From assembly GCA_946414975.1 (NCBI GenBank), contig CAMKQS010000002.1, positions 1 to 54,334 on the forward strand: a stretch of DNA of 54,334 bases, read 5' to 3'. The DNA comes from an uncultured Caryophanales bacterium (GTDB lineage: Bacteria; Bacillota_I; Bacilli_A; RF39; UBA660). Under the pieces are notes generated by a model that searched no databases, had not been told where the DNA came from, and saw only the letters and a list, made by a program, of their open reading frames with translations. A program made the position numbers and the translations under genes. The number at the start of each line of letters is the position of its first letter. The first letter of the stretch is position 1. This document shows positions 26,019 through 35,860 of this stretch, in pieces.

Positions 26019-27205
26019 TTTTTAAATAATCTCTCATAAAATTTTTTATTATTTTTCGATTTTACCATTTGCTTTTCAGTAGTATTTGGTACTATATCTT
26101 TATCAAAGCTATCTAAAAAATTAGTAATATTTTTTTCATATTCATAGTCTTCAACTTTAAAGTGTGCTGATCTATAATGATAATTTCTTTCTAAGATATA
26201 TTTATATTTTAATTTACAAACAATAATATCATCTGAAATAAAATTTACATCTTCTTCTTCTTTTGCACATTTTAAATCTTCATCATCTAAAACAACTAAC
26301 GTCATAGAGTCTATAAGATGTTTTTCGTATTTCATTACATTAAAATAAAAATATTTAGCATGAGCAAATAAACCTTTAGAATTTCTAATATTAATGTTTC
26401 TTAGAATACAATTATCAAGTGAATCAGTAAAAGATGCACCTATTATAGTTACATTTGATAAATCTTTATTTAAAACTTTTTGCGGATTTATTAATACATC
26501 TTTACAATCAACTAAATGTATAGCACTAATATCATAAGAATCAAAATTACCTGTAAATTTGACAGATTGAAAGTGACAATTATGAAGAGAATTATTTTTA
26601 AGTAGATTTAAATTTATTAATGCGTTTTCACAGTTTTCAATTCTAATTGATGTAATATCGCAATTATCAAAATTACCTGTAAATTTAATATCAGAAAAAT
26701 AGCATCCTTTTAATTCTTTATTTCGTATTTTTTGAGGATTAATTTTTATATTCTTACCTTTAATATCTTTACAATCAGTAATTTGTACATTATTTAATAT
26801 GAAATTATCAAGTGATCCATTAATTATACAATCTGAAAATATTAAATCAGTTAATTCTTTTTTATATAGCTTATCAAAGTCAATTACTATATTATTTTTC
26901 CTCATAAAAGCTATTGAATCTTGATCAATTATTAATCTATCATAGTTAAAATTGCTTAAATCAATATTGTTGATATAAAAACCAATTTTTCTAAATTTAT
27001 ATACTGGTATTTTGTATTCGTTATATGTATCAAATACATATTCACAATCCATAATCAAGTTTCTTAGAAAATCATTACTTAACTTTAATATTACATTTCT
27101 ATTTTCAAGTTGTGATTGTAAGTAAGCTAAAAATTCTATTTTATCATCTGTTATATATTTTAATAATTCTAATTCTTCTCCACTGGTTAATTCTATTACT
27201 TCCAT
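26015..27205 (-). CDS. 42-residue-repeat protein, paralogue 4 (3 repeats)
   Basis: A 396-residue soluble protein, fourth of a family of four. The N-terminal ~120 residues are a family-specific helical domain (start MEVIELTSGEELELLKYI). Three perfect-length 42-residue repeats follow from about residue 155, each starting I-N-P-Q or I-N-L-N and containing FTGNFDxxDI and a cysteine-bearing NCEN/DCKD turn. The pattern of short hydrophobic beta strands and regularly placed Cys/Asn looks like a right-handed beta-helix related to pentapeptide repeats, but it does not match the A(D/N)LxX rule. A C-terminal ~120-residue domain ends in NKKFYERLFKK. No known function. Confidence 0.78.
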   Translation of the reverse strand: MEVIELTSGEELELLKYITDDKIEFLAYLQSQLENRNVILKLSNDFLRNLIMDCEYVFDTYNEYKIPVYKFRKIGFYINNIDLSNFNYDRLIIDQDSIAFMRKNNIVIDFDKLYKKELTDLIFSDCIINGSLDNFILNNVQITDCKDIKGKNIKINPQKIRNKELKGCYFSDIKFTGNFDNCDITSIRIENCENALINLNLLKNNSLHNCHFQSVKFTGNFDSYDISAIHLVDCKDVLINPQKVLNKDLSNVTIIGASFTDSLDNCILRNINIRNSKGLFAHAKYFYFNVMKYEKHLIDSMTLVVLDDEDLKCAKEEEDVNFISDDIIVCKLKYKYILERNYHYRSAHFKVEDYEYEKNITNFLDSFDKDIVPNTTEKQMVKSKNNKKFYERLFKK

Positions 27206-27233
27206 CTTTACTCTCCTATAATTATTAATTTAA

Positions 27234-28562
27234 TTATTTTCTTTTAAAAATATCAAAAAGAGTTTTCTTTTTTACTTTTTCTTTATTTTTCTTTTCTTCT
27301 TTATTTATGGGTGCAAAAACATCATTCAAAGAATTATCCATCTCTGTTTGAATTGTTTGATAACGACATTCTTTGAACTTATTAATTTGCATAAGTTTAA
27401 TTTGATATTTTAAATTACATATAATTGTTGTAGTATTATCAATATTTAGATGGTGCTTATTGCTTAATAAATGAAATATTCCGCTTTCATTTTTTACATA
27501 AATTACTAATGAACTACAGTTTATAACACCATCATAATAATAGCCTTCTGTAATTCTAAAGTGTTCTGCATCAACGAATATATTATCGACATTTTTTAAA
27601 GAAACATTTGTTATATTACAATCATTAATAGAATCTGTAAAAGTAGCACCTTCTATTATTGCACCTTTTAATTTTTTATCTTTTATTTTTTGAGGATTAA
27701 TACTCACATTTTTACAATTTTTAATAGTTATGTCTTCAATATCACAATCATCAAAGTTACCTAAAAATTCTACATTTTCAAGTTTACAGCAACGTAAATC
27801 TTTATTTTCTACATTCTGTGGATTAATTAATACATTTTCACAATTTTTAATATTGATTCCTGAAATATTACATTCATCAAAATTATCAGTAAATTTAACT
27901 CCATCAAATTCACAAGAAATGAAACTATTTTTTTGTAATTTCTTAGGATTTATTATTACATTTTCACAATTACTAATACTAATTCCTACTATATTACAAT
28001 CATCAAAACTATCTGTAAATATTACATCTTTAAATATACATTGTTCCAAATTTCTATCTTTAATAGTTTGTGGATTTATTTTTATCTTATTACCATTTAT
28101 ATCTAAATTATTTTTAAATATTGCGTTATCTATTTTATAATTATCAAATGAACCTTTAAATATAAATCCATCAAATTCATAGTATGATAAATCTTTATTA
28201 TATATTTGATTTAAGTCAATAGGAACATTATATTTTTTTAACAATGATTTATTATTATCGTTTAACTTTAAATTATGATATTCTAGGTTTTTAAAGTCTA
28301 AATATTTGCATAACTCTCTTAATACATTATCATCATTAATATACCTAAATGAATCTGCAAATTCTTTATATTCACTATTATCTGTAGATATTTCTTCACT
28401 TTCTATCAATAACTCTCTCATAAGTGTTGAACTTAAACTAAGTTTAATATCTTTTTTATTAACTAATTTATTCAAAAGCCTAAGTAAAAACTCTTCTCTA
28501 TCATTTTTTAAGTATTGCAACCAATCATTTTCTTGAGTTTCAGTTAATTTTATTATCTGCAT
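27234..28562 (-). CDS. 42-residue-repeat protein, paralogue 3 (4 repeats)
   Basis: A 442-residue soluble protein with the most repeats. After a helical N-terminal domain (DREEFLLRLLNKL near 21-33) and a degenerate unit at about 118-161, four exact 42-residue repeats occupy 162-203, 204-245, 246-287 and 288-329. Each begins INPQ/INPK and contains FTDSFDDCNI- and SNCENV-type blocks. The C-terminal domain carries IICNLKYQ and ends in KKKTLFDIFKRK. It shares this ending with the next two paralogues. The start ATG at 28562 lies two bases after the upstream gene ends. Predicted beta-helix; function unknown. Confidence 0.8.
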   Translation of the reverse strand: MQIIKLTETQENDWLQYLKNDREEFLLRLLNKLVNKKDIKLSLSSTLMRELLIESEEISTDNSEYKEFADSFRYINDDNVLRELCKYLDFKNLEYHNLKLNDNNKSLLKKYNVPIDLNQIYNKDLSYYEFDGFIFKGSFDNYKIDNAIFKNNLDINGNKIKINPQTIKDRNLEQCIFKDVIFTDSFDDCNIVGISISNCENVIINPKKLQKNSFISCEFDGVKFTDNFDECNISGINIKNCENVLINPQNVENKDLRCCKLENVEFLGNFDDCDIEDITIKNCKNVSINPQKIKDKKLKGAIIEGATFTDSINDCNITNVSLKNVDNIFVDAEHFRITEGYYYDGVINCSSLVIYVKNESGIFHLLSNKHHLNIDNTTTIICNLKYQIKLMQINKFKECRYQTIQTEMDNSLNDVFAPINKEEKKNKEKVKKKTLFDIFKRK

Positions 28563-28564
28563 AA

Positions 28565-29656
28565 TTACCTCCTTTTGAAAACATCAAATAAACTTTTCTT
28601 TTTCTCTTTAGGACTATCTAGAATATCATCATGATCTAAATCAACTACAGTGCCTAGAGCACTTAATATATCATCATCCATAGTAGAATTTAGTATTTCA
28701 TATTTTATATCCATTTTATCATTGAAAAAAGTAAAATATTTTCTTTGTTTTAGATTACAAACAATCGTTGCCCCTGAAAATCTTTGACGAAGATAACACC
28801 AATCATATGCATCTTTTATCATTTCAAATTGTTTATCATTTTTTATTAGTATTTTTATACTATTAAAACGAATATTATCATCAGGGTCATTAAATTTTTT
28901 ACTATATTCTAAATATGCATTTTCTACATTATCTAATTGCATATTGACAATATCACAATTATCTAGAGAATCTGTAAATTTAGCATTACTAATCTTACAA
29001 CCATAAAGTGATGCATCTTTTATCTTTTTAGGATTTATAATTACACTTTCATTATTTTTTAAATCAATACCTTTAATATTGCACCCATCAAAATTATCTG
29101 TAAAAATAACATTTCTAATAATGCTTGAAGATAAGTCCTTATTAAAAACAGTTTGTGGATTTATCTTAATTTTATTACCATTTATATCAGTATTATTAAT
29201 AATCGTAGTATTATTTAATTTAAATCCGTCAAAAGAACCTGATATTTTTAATGACTCAATCCTGCGACAGGATAAATCTTTACTATATAAATTATTTAAA
29301 TCAAGTACTATTTTACAATCACTCATTATTTTTAAAGCATTATTATCTAATTTTAAATTATGATATTTAAAATCAGTTAAATCAAATTTGCTTAAAATAT
29401 AATTAATTAGTGAATAATCCATACGATCATACTTTAAAAATGTGTAATAAAATTCTTTGTATTCATTATTATCAGTTTCTATATTATGACAATCTAAAAA
29501 AAGAGAAGTTAATAAATTATTACTTGCTTTAATCTTGATATTATTATCTTTTTGTTCAAGTATCCTATATAATCTATATAAAAACTCTTCTCTATCACTT
29601 TTTATATCTTCTAGCCATTTTTCTTCATCTTGCTTAGATAACTTTATTATCCTCAT
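28565..29656 (-). CDS. 42-residue-repeat protein, paralogue 2 (2 repeats)
   Basis: A 363-residue paralogue. N-terminal helical domain (EEKWLEDIKSDREEFLYRL), a degenerate unit with ISGSFDGFKLNNTTI, then two exact 42-residue repeats starting INPQTVFNKD and INPKKIKDAS. The C-terminal domain contains ATIVCNLKQRKYFTF and ends in EKKKSLFDVFKRR. It is separated by two bases from both neighbours, which means strict operon packing. No membrane segment or catalytic residue pattern. Confidence 0.79.
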   Translation of the reverse strand: MRIIKLSKQDEEKWLEDIKSDREEFLYRLYRILEQKDNNIKIKASNNLLTSLFLDCHNIETDNNEYKEFYYTFLKYDRMDYSLINYILSKFDLTDFKYHNLKLDNNALKIMSDCKIVLDLNNLYSKDLSCRRIESLKISGSFDGFKLNNTTIINNTDINGNKIKINPQTVFNKDLSSSIIRNVIFTDNFDGCNIKGIDLKNNESVIINPKKIKDASLYGCKISNAKFTDSLDNCDIVNMQLDNVENAYLEYSKKFNDPDDNIRFNSIKILIKNDKQFEMIKDAYDWCYLRQRFSGATIVCNLKQRKYFTFFNDKMDIKYEILNSTMDDDILSALGTVVDLDHDDILDSPKEKKKSLFDVFKRR

Positions 29657-29658
29657 AA

Positions 29659-30735
29659 TTAATCCCTGTTCCTTCTAAAAAGACTCTTCTTTTTTGTTTT
29701 CTCTTTTTTATCACTATTAAACTTCAAAGTATCCTCTAATACATCATCAACAACTAAATTTATAGTTCTAAAATTTATATCATCATAATCTATTTCATTT
29801 TCTTCAAATAAATAAATAAGTTTATTTTTGATATCTGAATTACAAGTAATGATTGAACCAGCAAAATCATTATCAGATAAATGCGGAATATAAGATTTTA
29901 ATATATTATAACCTATATCATTATTAACAATAATATTAATATCTTCAAAGTCAATAAAATTAGAGAAATGATGAAAAGATAAATTTTCAGCATTTACAAA
30001 AGCACCAAATACATCATATAATTCAATATTATCAATATTACAATTATCTAGTGAATCTATAAATTTAGCATTAAAAATATTACAATTACTTAAATTTTTA
30101 TATTTTACTTTTTGTGGATTAATAATTACGCCCTTAGACTCACTAATATATATGCTTGAAATATTACAATCATCAAAACTATCTAAAAATTCTACATTAC
30201 TTATCTTACATTCATAAAAATTCTTATCTAATATTTTTTGTGGGTTAATTTTTATCATATCTCCAGATTTAGTTTTATTGTCTTTTATAGTAGCACCTTT
30301 AATTATATATCCATCGAATGATCCTTCTATAATACAATTTTCTATTTCTAAATATTCAATATTTTTATCATATATTTTATCTAAATCTATTACAATGCCA
30401 TTTTCTTGCATAATATCGATTGCATTTTGATTAAGAACTAAATTATCATATTTAAACTTATCTAGCTTTATAAACCTGCATAAGTTAATTATTGTATCTT
30501 TAATATATGCATCATCTATAAATTTATATTTATAAGTTATATATTCATTATTTTTATCTCTTACTTCTATTTTATCTAATAAAAGTTCTGTAATTAAATT
30601 GTTACTAATGACTAAATCAATAGCTTCTTTATACTCTAGATGTTCATATAATTTAAAAATAAATTCTCTTTTATTTTTTTTTATTAATTCTAACCATTTT
30701 TCTTCATCCTTTTTAGATAATTTTATCTTTTTCAT
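29659..30735 (-). CDS. 42-residue-repeat protein, paralogue 1 (2 repeats)
   Basis: A 358-residue paralogue, first of the four. N-terminal helical domain (EEKWLELIKKNKREFIFKL), degenerate unit with IEGSFDGYIIKGATI, then two 42-residue repeats starting INPQKILDKN and INPQKVKYKN. The C-terminal domain has SIITCNSDIKNK and ends KTKKKSLFRRNRD. The gene follows the 301-residue gene with no spacer, so the pair is translationally coupled. Soluble; function unknown. Confidence 0.79.
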   Translation of the reverse strand: MKKIKLSKKDEEKWLELIKKNKREFIFKLYEHLEYKEAIDLVISNNLITELLLDKIEVRDKNNEYITYKYKFIDDAYIKDTIINLCRFIKLDKFKYDNLVLNQNAIDIMQENGIVIDLDKIYDKNIEYLEIENCIIEGSFDGYIIKGATIKDNKTKSGDMIKINPQKILDKNFYECKISNVEFLDSFDDCNISSIYISESKGVIINPQKVKYKNLSNCNIFNAKFIDSLDNCNIDNIELYDVFGAFVNAENLSFHHFSNFIDFEDINIIVNNDIGYNILKSYIPHLSDNDFAGSIITCNSDIKNKLIYLFEENEIDYDDINFRTINLVVDDVLEDTLKFNSDKKEKTKKKSLFRRNRD

Positions 30736-31641
30736 TTAATATCTCCTTATAACTAGTTTTTTCTCTTTAGTATCAAAATCTAATTGTTCTTGCTCATTTA
30801 AAAATTTTTCTAAATTAACATTTTTACATAAATCCATAAAATAATTTTCAATATCACCACTTGAGTTTGCAAATGTATCTGCTGATGGAATAATTATTTT
30901 TTTACTATTCTTATCATCTTTAATAAATTCTTCTAAATCAACTACATATCCATAATTTTCGTAAACATTTATATATGGTGTAACTTCTTTTAATCGGAAG
31001 ATAATTCTTCTTGGAAAAGATGGATGACACATTGGAAAATAACTAGTTACGGCATCTATTTTTTCATTATCGTTTTTTATTTTTACATTGACATATGTAT
31101 ACTCATTATCAACTTGAGATAATGATATTAAATTAAATGATACTATGTATCCTAATTTTTCTAATAATTTAACAAGTTGTATTGAGCATATTCCTCTTTT
31201 TAATATTATAGACTGCTTAGTTATTGCTTTTATTGATACATTATAATATACATCTATTATTCCTTTTGGAGTAAATCGTTTAAGTGAATACATAGATTTA
31301 GGATTACCTCTTAGAAATTTTTGAACGTTTGGTCTTATTCCATATACATTTTCTATAATGGATCTATCTTTAGTTAAATCTGGTAATCTTGCTTCAAGAT
31401 CATTACTGATATTTAAAAATTCTTTAATACTATCTGGCGATATTCCAAATTTACAAAGATTTAGTGCCTCATCAAAATTATTTGTTTGAAAAAATTTATA
31501 ATTTTTATCAGTACTTGCTAAAGAAGTAAAACATTTTTTATTTATCGGAGTTTTTTCTATATAACTAGCAAGTTCTGTTAAACCATTAAATTCATAATTA
31601 TAAATTATTTTATCTTCGTTTTTTTCTATTTTAAAAGTCAT
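30736..31641 (-). CDS. DUF7192-like protein next to the AAA+ ATPase
   Basis: A 301-residue soluble protein. Features: SLASTDKNYKFFQTNNFDEA near 40-60, a GIRPNVQKFLRGNPKSMYSL block near 105-125 with the G-x-P-x-V-x-x-x-L-x-G-x-P-x-x-M layout, and a beta-rich half with conserved-looking tryptophan-free core and PSADTFANSS near 255. The layout recalls the DUF7192 family of phage and bacterial proteins that neighbour CobS/MoxR-type ATPases; this is recall of a pattern, not a search result. It lies one base from the AAA+ gene, so it is a likely partner or adaptor of that ATPase. Confidence 0.6.
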   Translation of the reverse strand: MTFKIEKNEDKIIYNYEFNGLTELASYIEKTPINKKCFTSLASTDKNYKFFQTNNFDEALNLCKFGISPDSIKEFLNISNDLEARLPDLTKDRSIIENVYGIRPNVQKFLRGNPKSMYSLKRFTPKGIIDVYYNVSIKAITKQSIILKRGICSIQLVKLLEKLGYIVSFNLISLSQVDNEYTYVNVKIKNDNEKIDAVTSYFPMCHPSFPRRIIFRLKEVTPYINVYENYGYVVDLEEFIKDDKNSKKIIIPSADTFANSSGDIENYFMDLCKNVNLEKFLNEQEQLDFDTKEKKLVIRRY

Positions 31642-31642
31642 A

Positions 31643-33490
31643 TTATAAACTCTTTACTTTCTTTTTAAATTCTTCATATTTAGAATTATTTTTTATATTT
31701 TGATCCATAGTACTTATAATAGCATTTAATGTATCTAGTGGCATATTTCTTATTAAAATATAATCAACAATATCAGTCCAATTAAAAAGTCCACCTTCCA
31801 TAAATTTTTTAATACGTCTTAAATCTGTAGTAGTTAATATTTCATCACTACCTCTTTGTTGTAAAGCTAAATTATAATATTTTACAATATCTAATATATC
31901 AGGATAGTTTGAAAGAATTCTTTCGTTTAATTTTTCATCATAATCAAATTTTAATCTTGTAAATCTTTTTAAAGTTGCTTTATCTAACTTTTCACGTGCA
32001 ACATAATTTCTATCCTGGCCATCTCCCCAAGTATTTGATGTTGCAACGACTGTAAAGTTAGGATGTGGATATACTTCTTCTCCATTTGGGAATATATATG
32101 GTCTATACCCTGAACCATCTATTACTTTATGTAATTCTATTAATGCTTTAGATTCACTATTATCTATCTCGTCAAATAGACAAATTCCACCATTTTTTAA
32201 AGCATCATAAAATGGAGTTTTTACAAAGTTACCGTTAGCATCATTGTATCCCCTAATTATTGTATACTCATCACTAACAAAACCTAAATCATATAATCTT
32301 AAATTTAATATTCCTGATATTTGTTTAAATATATATGTTTTACCACAACCAGTAGGTCCTACTAACATAACTGGTTCTTTATCTAATACAAATTTTAAAA
32401 CATCATCAAATACTTTATGAAAATACATATTACTTACCTTTAATTTATTTTTAATTTCATTGTATTTGTTTCCATCTAAAATAATATTAGCCGTATAAGT
32501 TTTAACAGGCTTAGTATCATTACTACTTATATTAATACTTTTAACATCGCTTATAGATGCTTTTTTAACACCTTTTTTTACTGCTTTTTCACTTAATAAT
32601 TCTAAGTAATGTTCCCCTAGTTTTTCTATTTTATCTTTTGCATCAGATGTAACTTGTAAACTATTATTTTTAGCATCTTCCATTATTTTAGTAATACTAT
32701 TATATTTTTCTTCAAATGTTTTAGTTCTGTCACTAATTAATTCTTTAATTCTTTTTTCTATTTCTATAGTTAAGTTAATCATTTTAACATTTATTTTAGA
32801 TACTTTAGAATCAAGTGCATTAATCTCTTTAGTTGTATTATCTATCTTTTTATTTAATTCAAATAATTTTTCTTCATCAATATTAGAATATATTCCAGCC
32901 TGCATCTTATCATTTTGAATTTCTTTGGCTATTAATTCAATTATATTATCTTTATCAAGTGAATTTTCATACAATGATAAAGATATATTAATAACACGAA
33001 CTTGAAATGCAGTTTCATCAACATAATATGGTCTAGCTTTTACCATATAACTATTAATAACATTTATAAATTCATCGCTATAACCTTTTTTTATAAATGA
33101 AGAAGCTAAGTTTACACTAATAGATTTATCATTGAATAAATCGACAATACTTTTAAATGTATTAACAAATTTTTTATCTTTACATTTATCTAACGATTTA
33201 ATGAATAAATCGATATCTTTTTGTTCTGAAGATAATAAAGTTGCATCATAAAATAATTTTACATTTTCAATAATATTACTATTATCTTTCAGTAAATTAG
33301 CCATAATTCTAAATATTTTTATCAAATCTTCTTCACTTATCAATGAAAAATCATATATATAATTTTTTGATTCTATATAATTAATTAACTTATTATATGG
33401 TTCTTCCTTACCATAATCACTAATTATTTCTTTTTTTAACAATTCAATTTTATCATCATCTTTTTTATTAAATGCGTCTAATAGGCCCAC
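31643..33490 (-). CDS. MoxR/CobS-like AAA+ ATPase (GTG start)
   Basis: A 615-residue cytoplasmic ATPase of the AAA_5 (MoxR/CobS) group. Residues 1-205 are helical and of unknown fold; about 207-300 are coiled coil. The AAA+ module begins near 355: Walker A GPTGCGKT at 378-385, Walker B ICLFDEID at 436-443, sensor 1 ATSN with N486, arginine finger R509 in LKRFTRLKF. MoxR-type ATPases remodel or assemble protein complexes, often with a von Willebrand factor A partner; none is seen here. The start is GTG at 33490 with an AGGGGGGAT ribosome site inside the end of the preceding gene (23-base overlap). Confidence 0.9.
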   Translation of the reverse strand: MGLLDAFNKKDDDKIELLKKEIISDYGKEEPYNKLINYIESKNYIYDFSLISEEDLIKIFRIMANLLKDNSNIIENVKLFYDATLLSSEQKDIDLFIKSLDKCKDKKFVNTFKSIVDLFNDKSISVNLASSFIKKGYSDEFINVINSYMVKARPYYVDETAFQVRVINISLSLYENSLDKDNIIELIAKEIQNDKMQAGIYSNIDEEKLFELNKKIDNTTKEINALDSKVSKINVKMINLTIEIEKRIKELISDRTKTFEEKYNSITKIMEDAKNNSLQVTSDAKDKIEKLGEHYLELLSEKAVKKGVKKASISDVKSINISSNDTKPVKTYTANIILDGNKYNEIKNKLKVSNMYFHKVFDDVLKFVLDKEPVMLVGPTGCGKTYIFKQISGILNLRLYDLGFVSDEYTIIRGYNDANGNFVKTPFYDALKNGGICLFDEIDNSESKALIELHKVIDGSGYRPYIFPNGEEVYPHPNFTVVATSNTWGDGQDRNYVAREKLDKATLKRFTRLKFDYDEKLNERILSNYPDILDIVKYYNLALQQRGSDEILTTTDLRRIKKFMEGGLFNWTDIVDYILIRNMPLDTLNAIISTMDQNIKNNSKYEEFKKKVKSL

Positions 33491-34622
33491 TATTATCCCC
33501 CCTATTTTTAATTTCTTCTATACTATCATAATTACTTATATCAAAATCATTTAAATTATTTCCATCAAATATTTTGTATAAGTATTTATTATTAGTAAAG
33601 TTATATTCTTGAATTAGTTTTTCATTATTTAAATTGATTATATTATAAATTCTTTTATCAATTATTGTAGGTATAAAAAGCATATCATCATATTTCATAT
33701 AACCTTCTACTTTAGTATAAATTATATTTATAAAGTTATCTTCAAACACTATATGACAGAAGTTTCTTAAAATATGCATATCTTTTTTTGATTCACTTTT
33801 TAATAAATAACTTTTTTTATTTGTCTTAATACAATTATCAAAACTAATACCTATTATTGGATTTATAATATCATTTAATCTCTTTATATCATTAACTTTA
33901 TTTTCTATTCGATTATAATATACTGTAACATTATCTTGATCTATTATCTCTTCTATAAAATCATTTTCAATATCACTATATATCTTACCTTCAATATCCG
34001 CATTTTCTACTTTCCAATTTGTAACTACATATTCATTATTAATTAATATAGTCCCATTTACAGTTATTCCCTTACCATTAATTCCACCAATTTTAAATAA
34101 TACCTTATCGTTCATTTTATTTAAATACAAAGAAACAATATGTTGTTCATCACCTACATTATATGTAGCAACATATTTGTTTCGATAACCAATTATATTT
34201 GTATTTGTAATATTATCATGTATTATTTTTAAAATTGATTCTAAAGCCTGTATTACATATGATTTAATAATTTCTATATCAAACTTAGATGTATTAATAG
34301 GAAAAATATTTTTTGTAGTATAGTTATTATTATCTATACTATTATTAATATTATAATTTTCTATTATCTCTTTTGAAAAATCACTAAAGAAAGTAATTGG
34401 ATATTTATCCTTTTCTTTATTGTATACTTCTTTTATCTTATTTAAAAAATATGAAAAATACGGACTTTTATAATCAAATGTTAGTTTTTGCTTATTTCCA
34501 TATACAATTTCTATAGCAAGTGACTTATCTAGCGTGCTGTAATCTTTAGAATCAATTGTGTAACAATAAATAAGGCGTAAATGGCTAATTCTCATGATTT
34601 TTATTAATTGATTATCTAACAT
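33468..34622 (-). CDS. Orphan 384-residue protein between TelA-like and AAA+ genes
   Basis: No family recognised. A soluble, asparagine- and isoleucine-rich protein; the first ~60 residues suggest beta strands (HLRLIYCYTIDSKDYSTL, LAIEIVYGNKQKLTFDY), followed by a helix (YFLNKIKEVYNKEKDKY). Around 170-215 there is a glycine-containing beta region (KIGGINGKGITVNG). There is no signal peptide or membrane helix. ATG at 34622 with GGTGAT ribosome site; 11 bases after the TelA-like gene and overlapping the AAA+ gene by 23 bases. Its fixed place between two core genes suggests it is part of the same machine. Confidence 0.7.
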   Translation of the reverse strand: MLDNQLIKIMRISHLRLIYCYTIDSKDYSTLDKSLAIEIVYGNKQKLTFDYKSPYFSYFLNKIKEVYNKEKDKYPITFFSDFSKEIIENYNINNSIDNNNYTTKNIFPINTSKFDIEIIKSYVIQALESILKIIHDNITNTNIIGYRNKYVATYNVGDEQHIVSLYLNKMNDKVLFKIGGINGKGITVNGTILINNEYVVTNWKVENADIEGKIYSDIENDFIEEIIDQDNVTVYYNRIENKVNDIKRLNDIINPIIGISFDNCIKTNKKSYLLKSESKKDMHILRNFCHIVFEDNFINIIYTKVEGYMKYDDMLFIPTIIDKRIYNIINLNNEKLIQEYNFTNNKYLYKIFDGNNLNDFDISNYDSIEEIKNRGDNSGPIRRI

Positions 34623-34633
34623 TTTATCACCAG

Positions 34634-35797
34634 TTAAATTGTCTTTTTCTTTTGGTATCCAGCTTCATCAAAACTATTTACGCTTGATTCTATCATTGGA
34701 GTGCTTTTTAAATTAGGATTTGAAAATCTAGCTATAGAATCACTATATTTTTGCATATTAGCAGATATTAAATCTAAAGTTTTACTACGTCTATCTAACA
34801 TTTCACTATGACGCATATCAGAGCTTTCAATTAATTCTACACCTTTTTTTAACATGTCATTAATTGTTTTAAATGTCTTATCCTCAATAAAGTTTTCACA
34901 TGTTAATTTGTTAATTCTTTCAATATTATCAGAAATTTGTTTAGCACTATTTTCTATAGAACTATTAATAGCCTTTTTAATTCCATCTAATTGATCAACA
35001 TCATCTTTTTGTCTTTTGGTGCTAATAATTAAAGCACCTTGACCACGTACAGTAGACATATAACGTCTAATGAAAGCATCTTGACGGGTTACTACTTCCA
35101 TAGTACCTCTATTTACCATTTCAAATTCTAATATTTCATTTTGATAAGAAGCAAGACACTCTTTTAATTCTACAAGTACACTTTTAAAGAATTCAATATT
35201 AGCTTTTAATAATTTTAAGTTAGTACTATCTAAGTTACTATCATTTTCAGCTAATTTTTGAATAACCTCTTTATCAAAGGATTCAATATCTTCATATCCA
35301 ATATTAATAACTTCTTCAAGTTCTTGAGTATATTGTTTAAAAACAAGTACAAATTGTTTTGTCTTATCAACATTTTTAATATTTGCATTTCTTCTTTGTG
35401 CAATATCATAAGAAATAGAGTCAATATTTTCTATAAAGCTACGATATAAATCACCATAGGTTTTTACATTAGATTGCATTTTTTCTTCTATTTTAAATAG
35501 ACTGTTAATTCCTTTCATTAAGAAATTCTTATTTAATGCTTTCTTTGTTCTTTCAGCTTCTTTTTTCTTCTTTTCATTTTCTTCTACTGTTTCAAAGAAA
35601 TCAATTTTCTTTATTTTTTCAGTCATATCAAAATCAATTTCATATTCATCATCCATAGTAGAAAAATCATCTTTTAATCTATCGATTTTCTCAAGTACAC
35701 TTTTACCATAATTCATAATTGTAGTTGGATCATATAAGTTTACTCTTTCAAATTTATCATTACTATTCTTACCATTAAAAATTTCTATCTCACTCAC
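34634..35797 (-). CDS. TelA-like (toxic-anion-resistance family) helical protein, GTG start
   Basis: A 387-residue, almost fully helical cytoplasmic protein. The DPTTIMNYGKSVLEKIDRL stretch at 23-41 fits the TelA/YceH opening (a D/N-P-x-x-I-M-x-Y/F-G motif before a long helix). The ordering of long helices to the C-terminus, with a final segment KGVELIESSDMRHSEMLDRR, also fits. The middle (120-260) is the conserved helical core. TelA proteins occur in tellurite/stress operons with Ter proteins; no TerC/TerD is seen here. It is the first gene of the 25-kb locus. The start is GTG at 35797 with GGGAGG ribosome site. Confidence 0.65.
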   Translation of the reverse strand: MSEIEIFNGKNSNDKFERVNLYDPTTIMNYGKSVLEKIDRLKDDFSTMDDEYEIDFDMTEKIKKIDFFETVEENEKKKKEAERTKKALNKNFLMKGINSLFKIEEKMQSNVKTYGDLYRSFIENIDSISYDIAQRRNANIKNVDKTKQFVLVFKQYTQELEEVINIGYEDIESFDKEVIQKLAENDSNLDSTNLKLLKANIEFFKSVLVELKECLASYQNEILEFEMVNRGTMEVVTRQDAFIRRYMSTVRGQGALIISTKRQKDDVDQLDGIKKAINSSIENSAKQISDNIERINKLTCENFIEDKTFKTINDMLKKGVELIESSDMRHSEMLDRRSKTLDLISANMQKYSDSIARFSNPNLKSTPMIESSVNSFDEAGYQKKKTI

Positions 35798-35860
35798 TTT
35801 AAAACCTCCCTCTTTATTTCCTATAAAGTAAATTTAAGAAAATTTCGTATAGCGAGTGCT

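Noticed and set aside
27730..28140. Long plus-strand open frame opposite the 42-residue-repeat gene
   Set aside because: It is a mirror of the repetitive minus-strand gene, has no ribosome site or promoter and encodes a serine/leucine-rich peptide typical of antisense frames.
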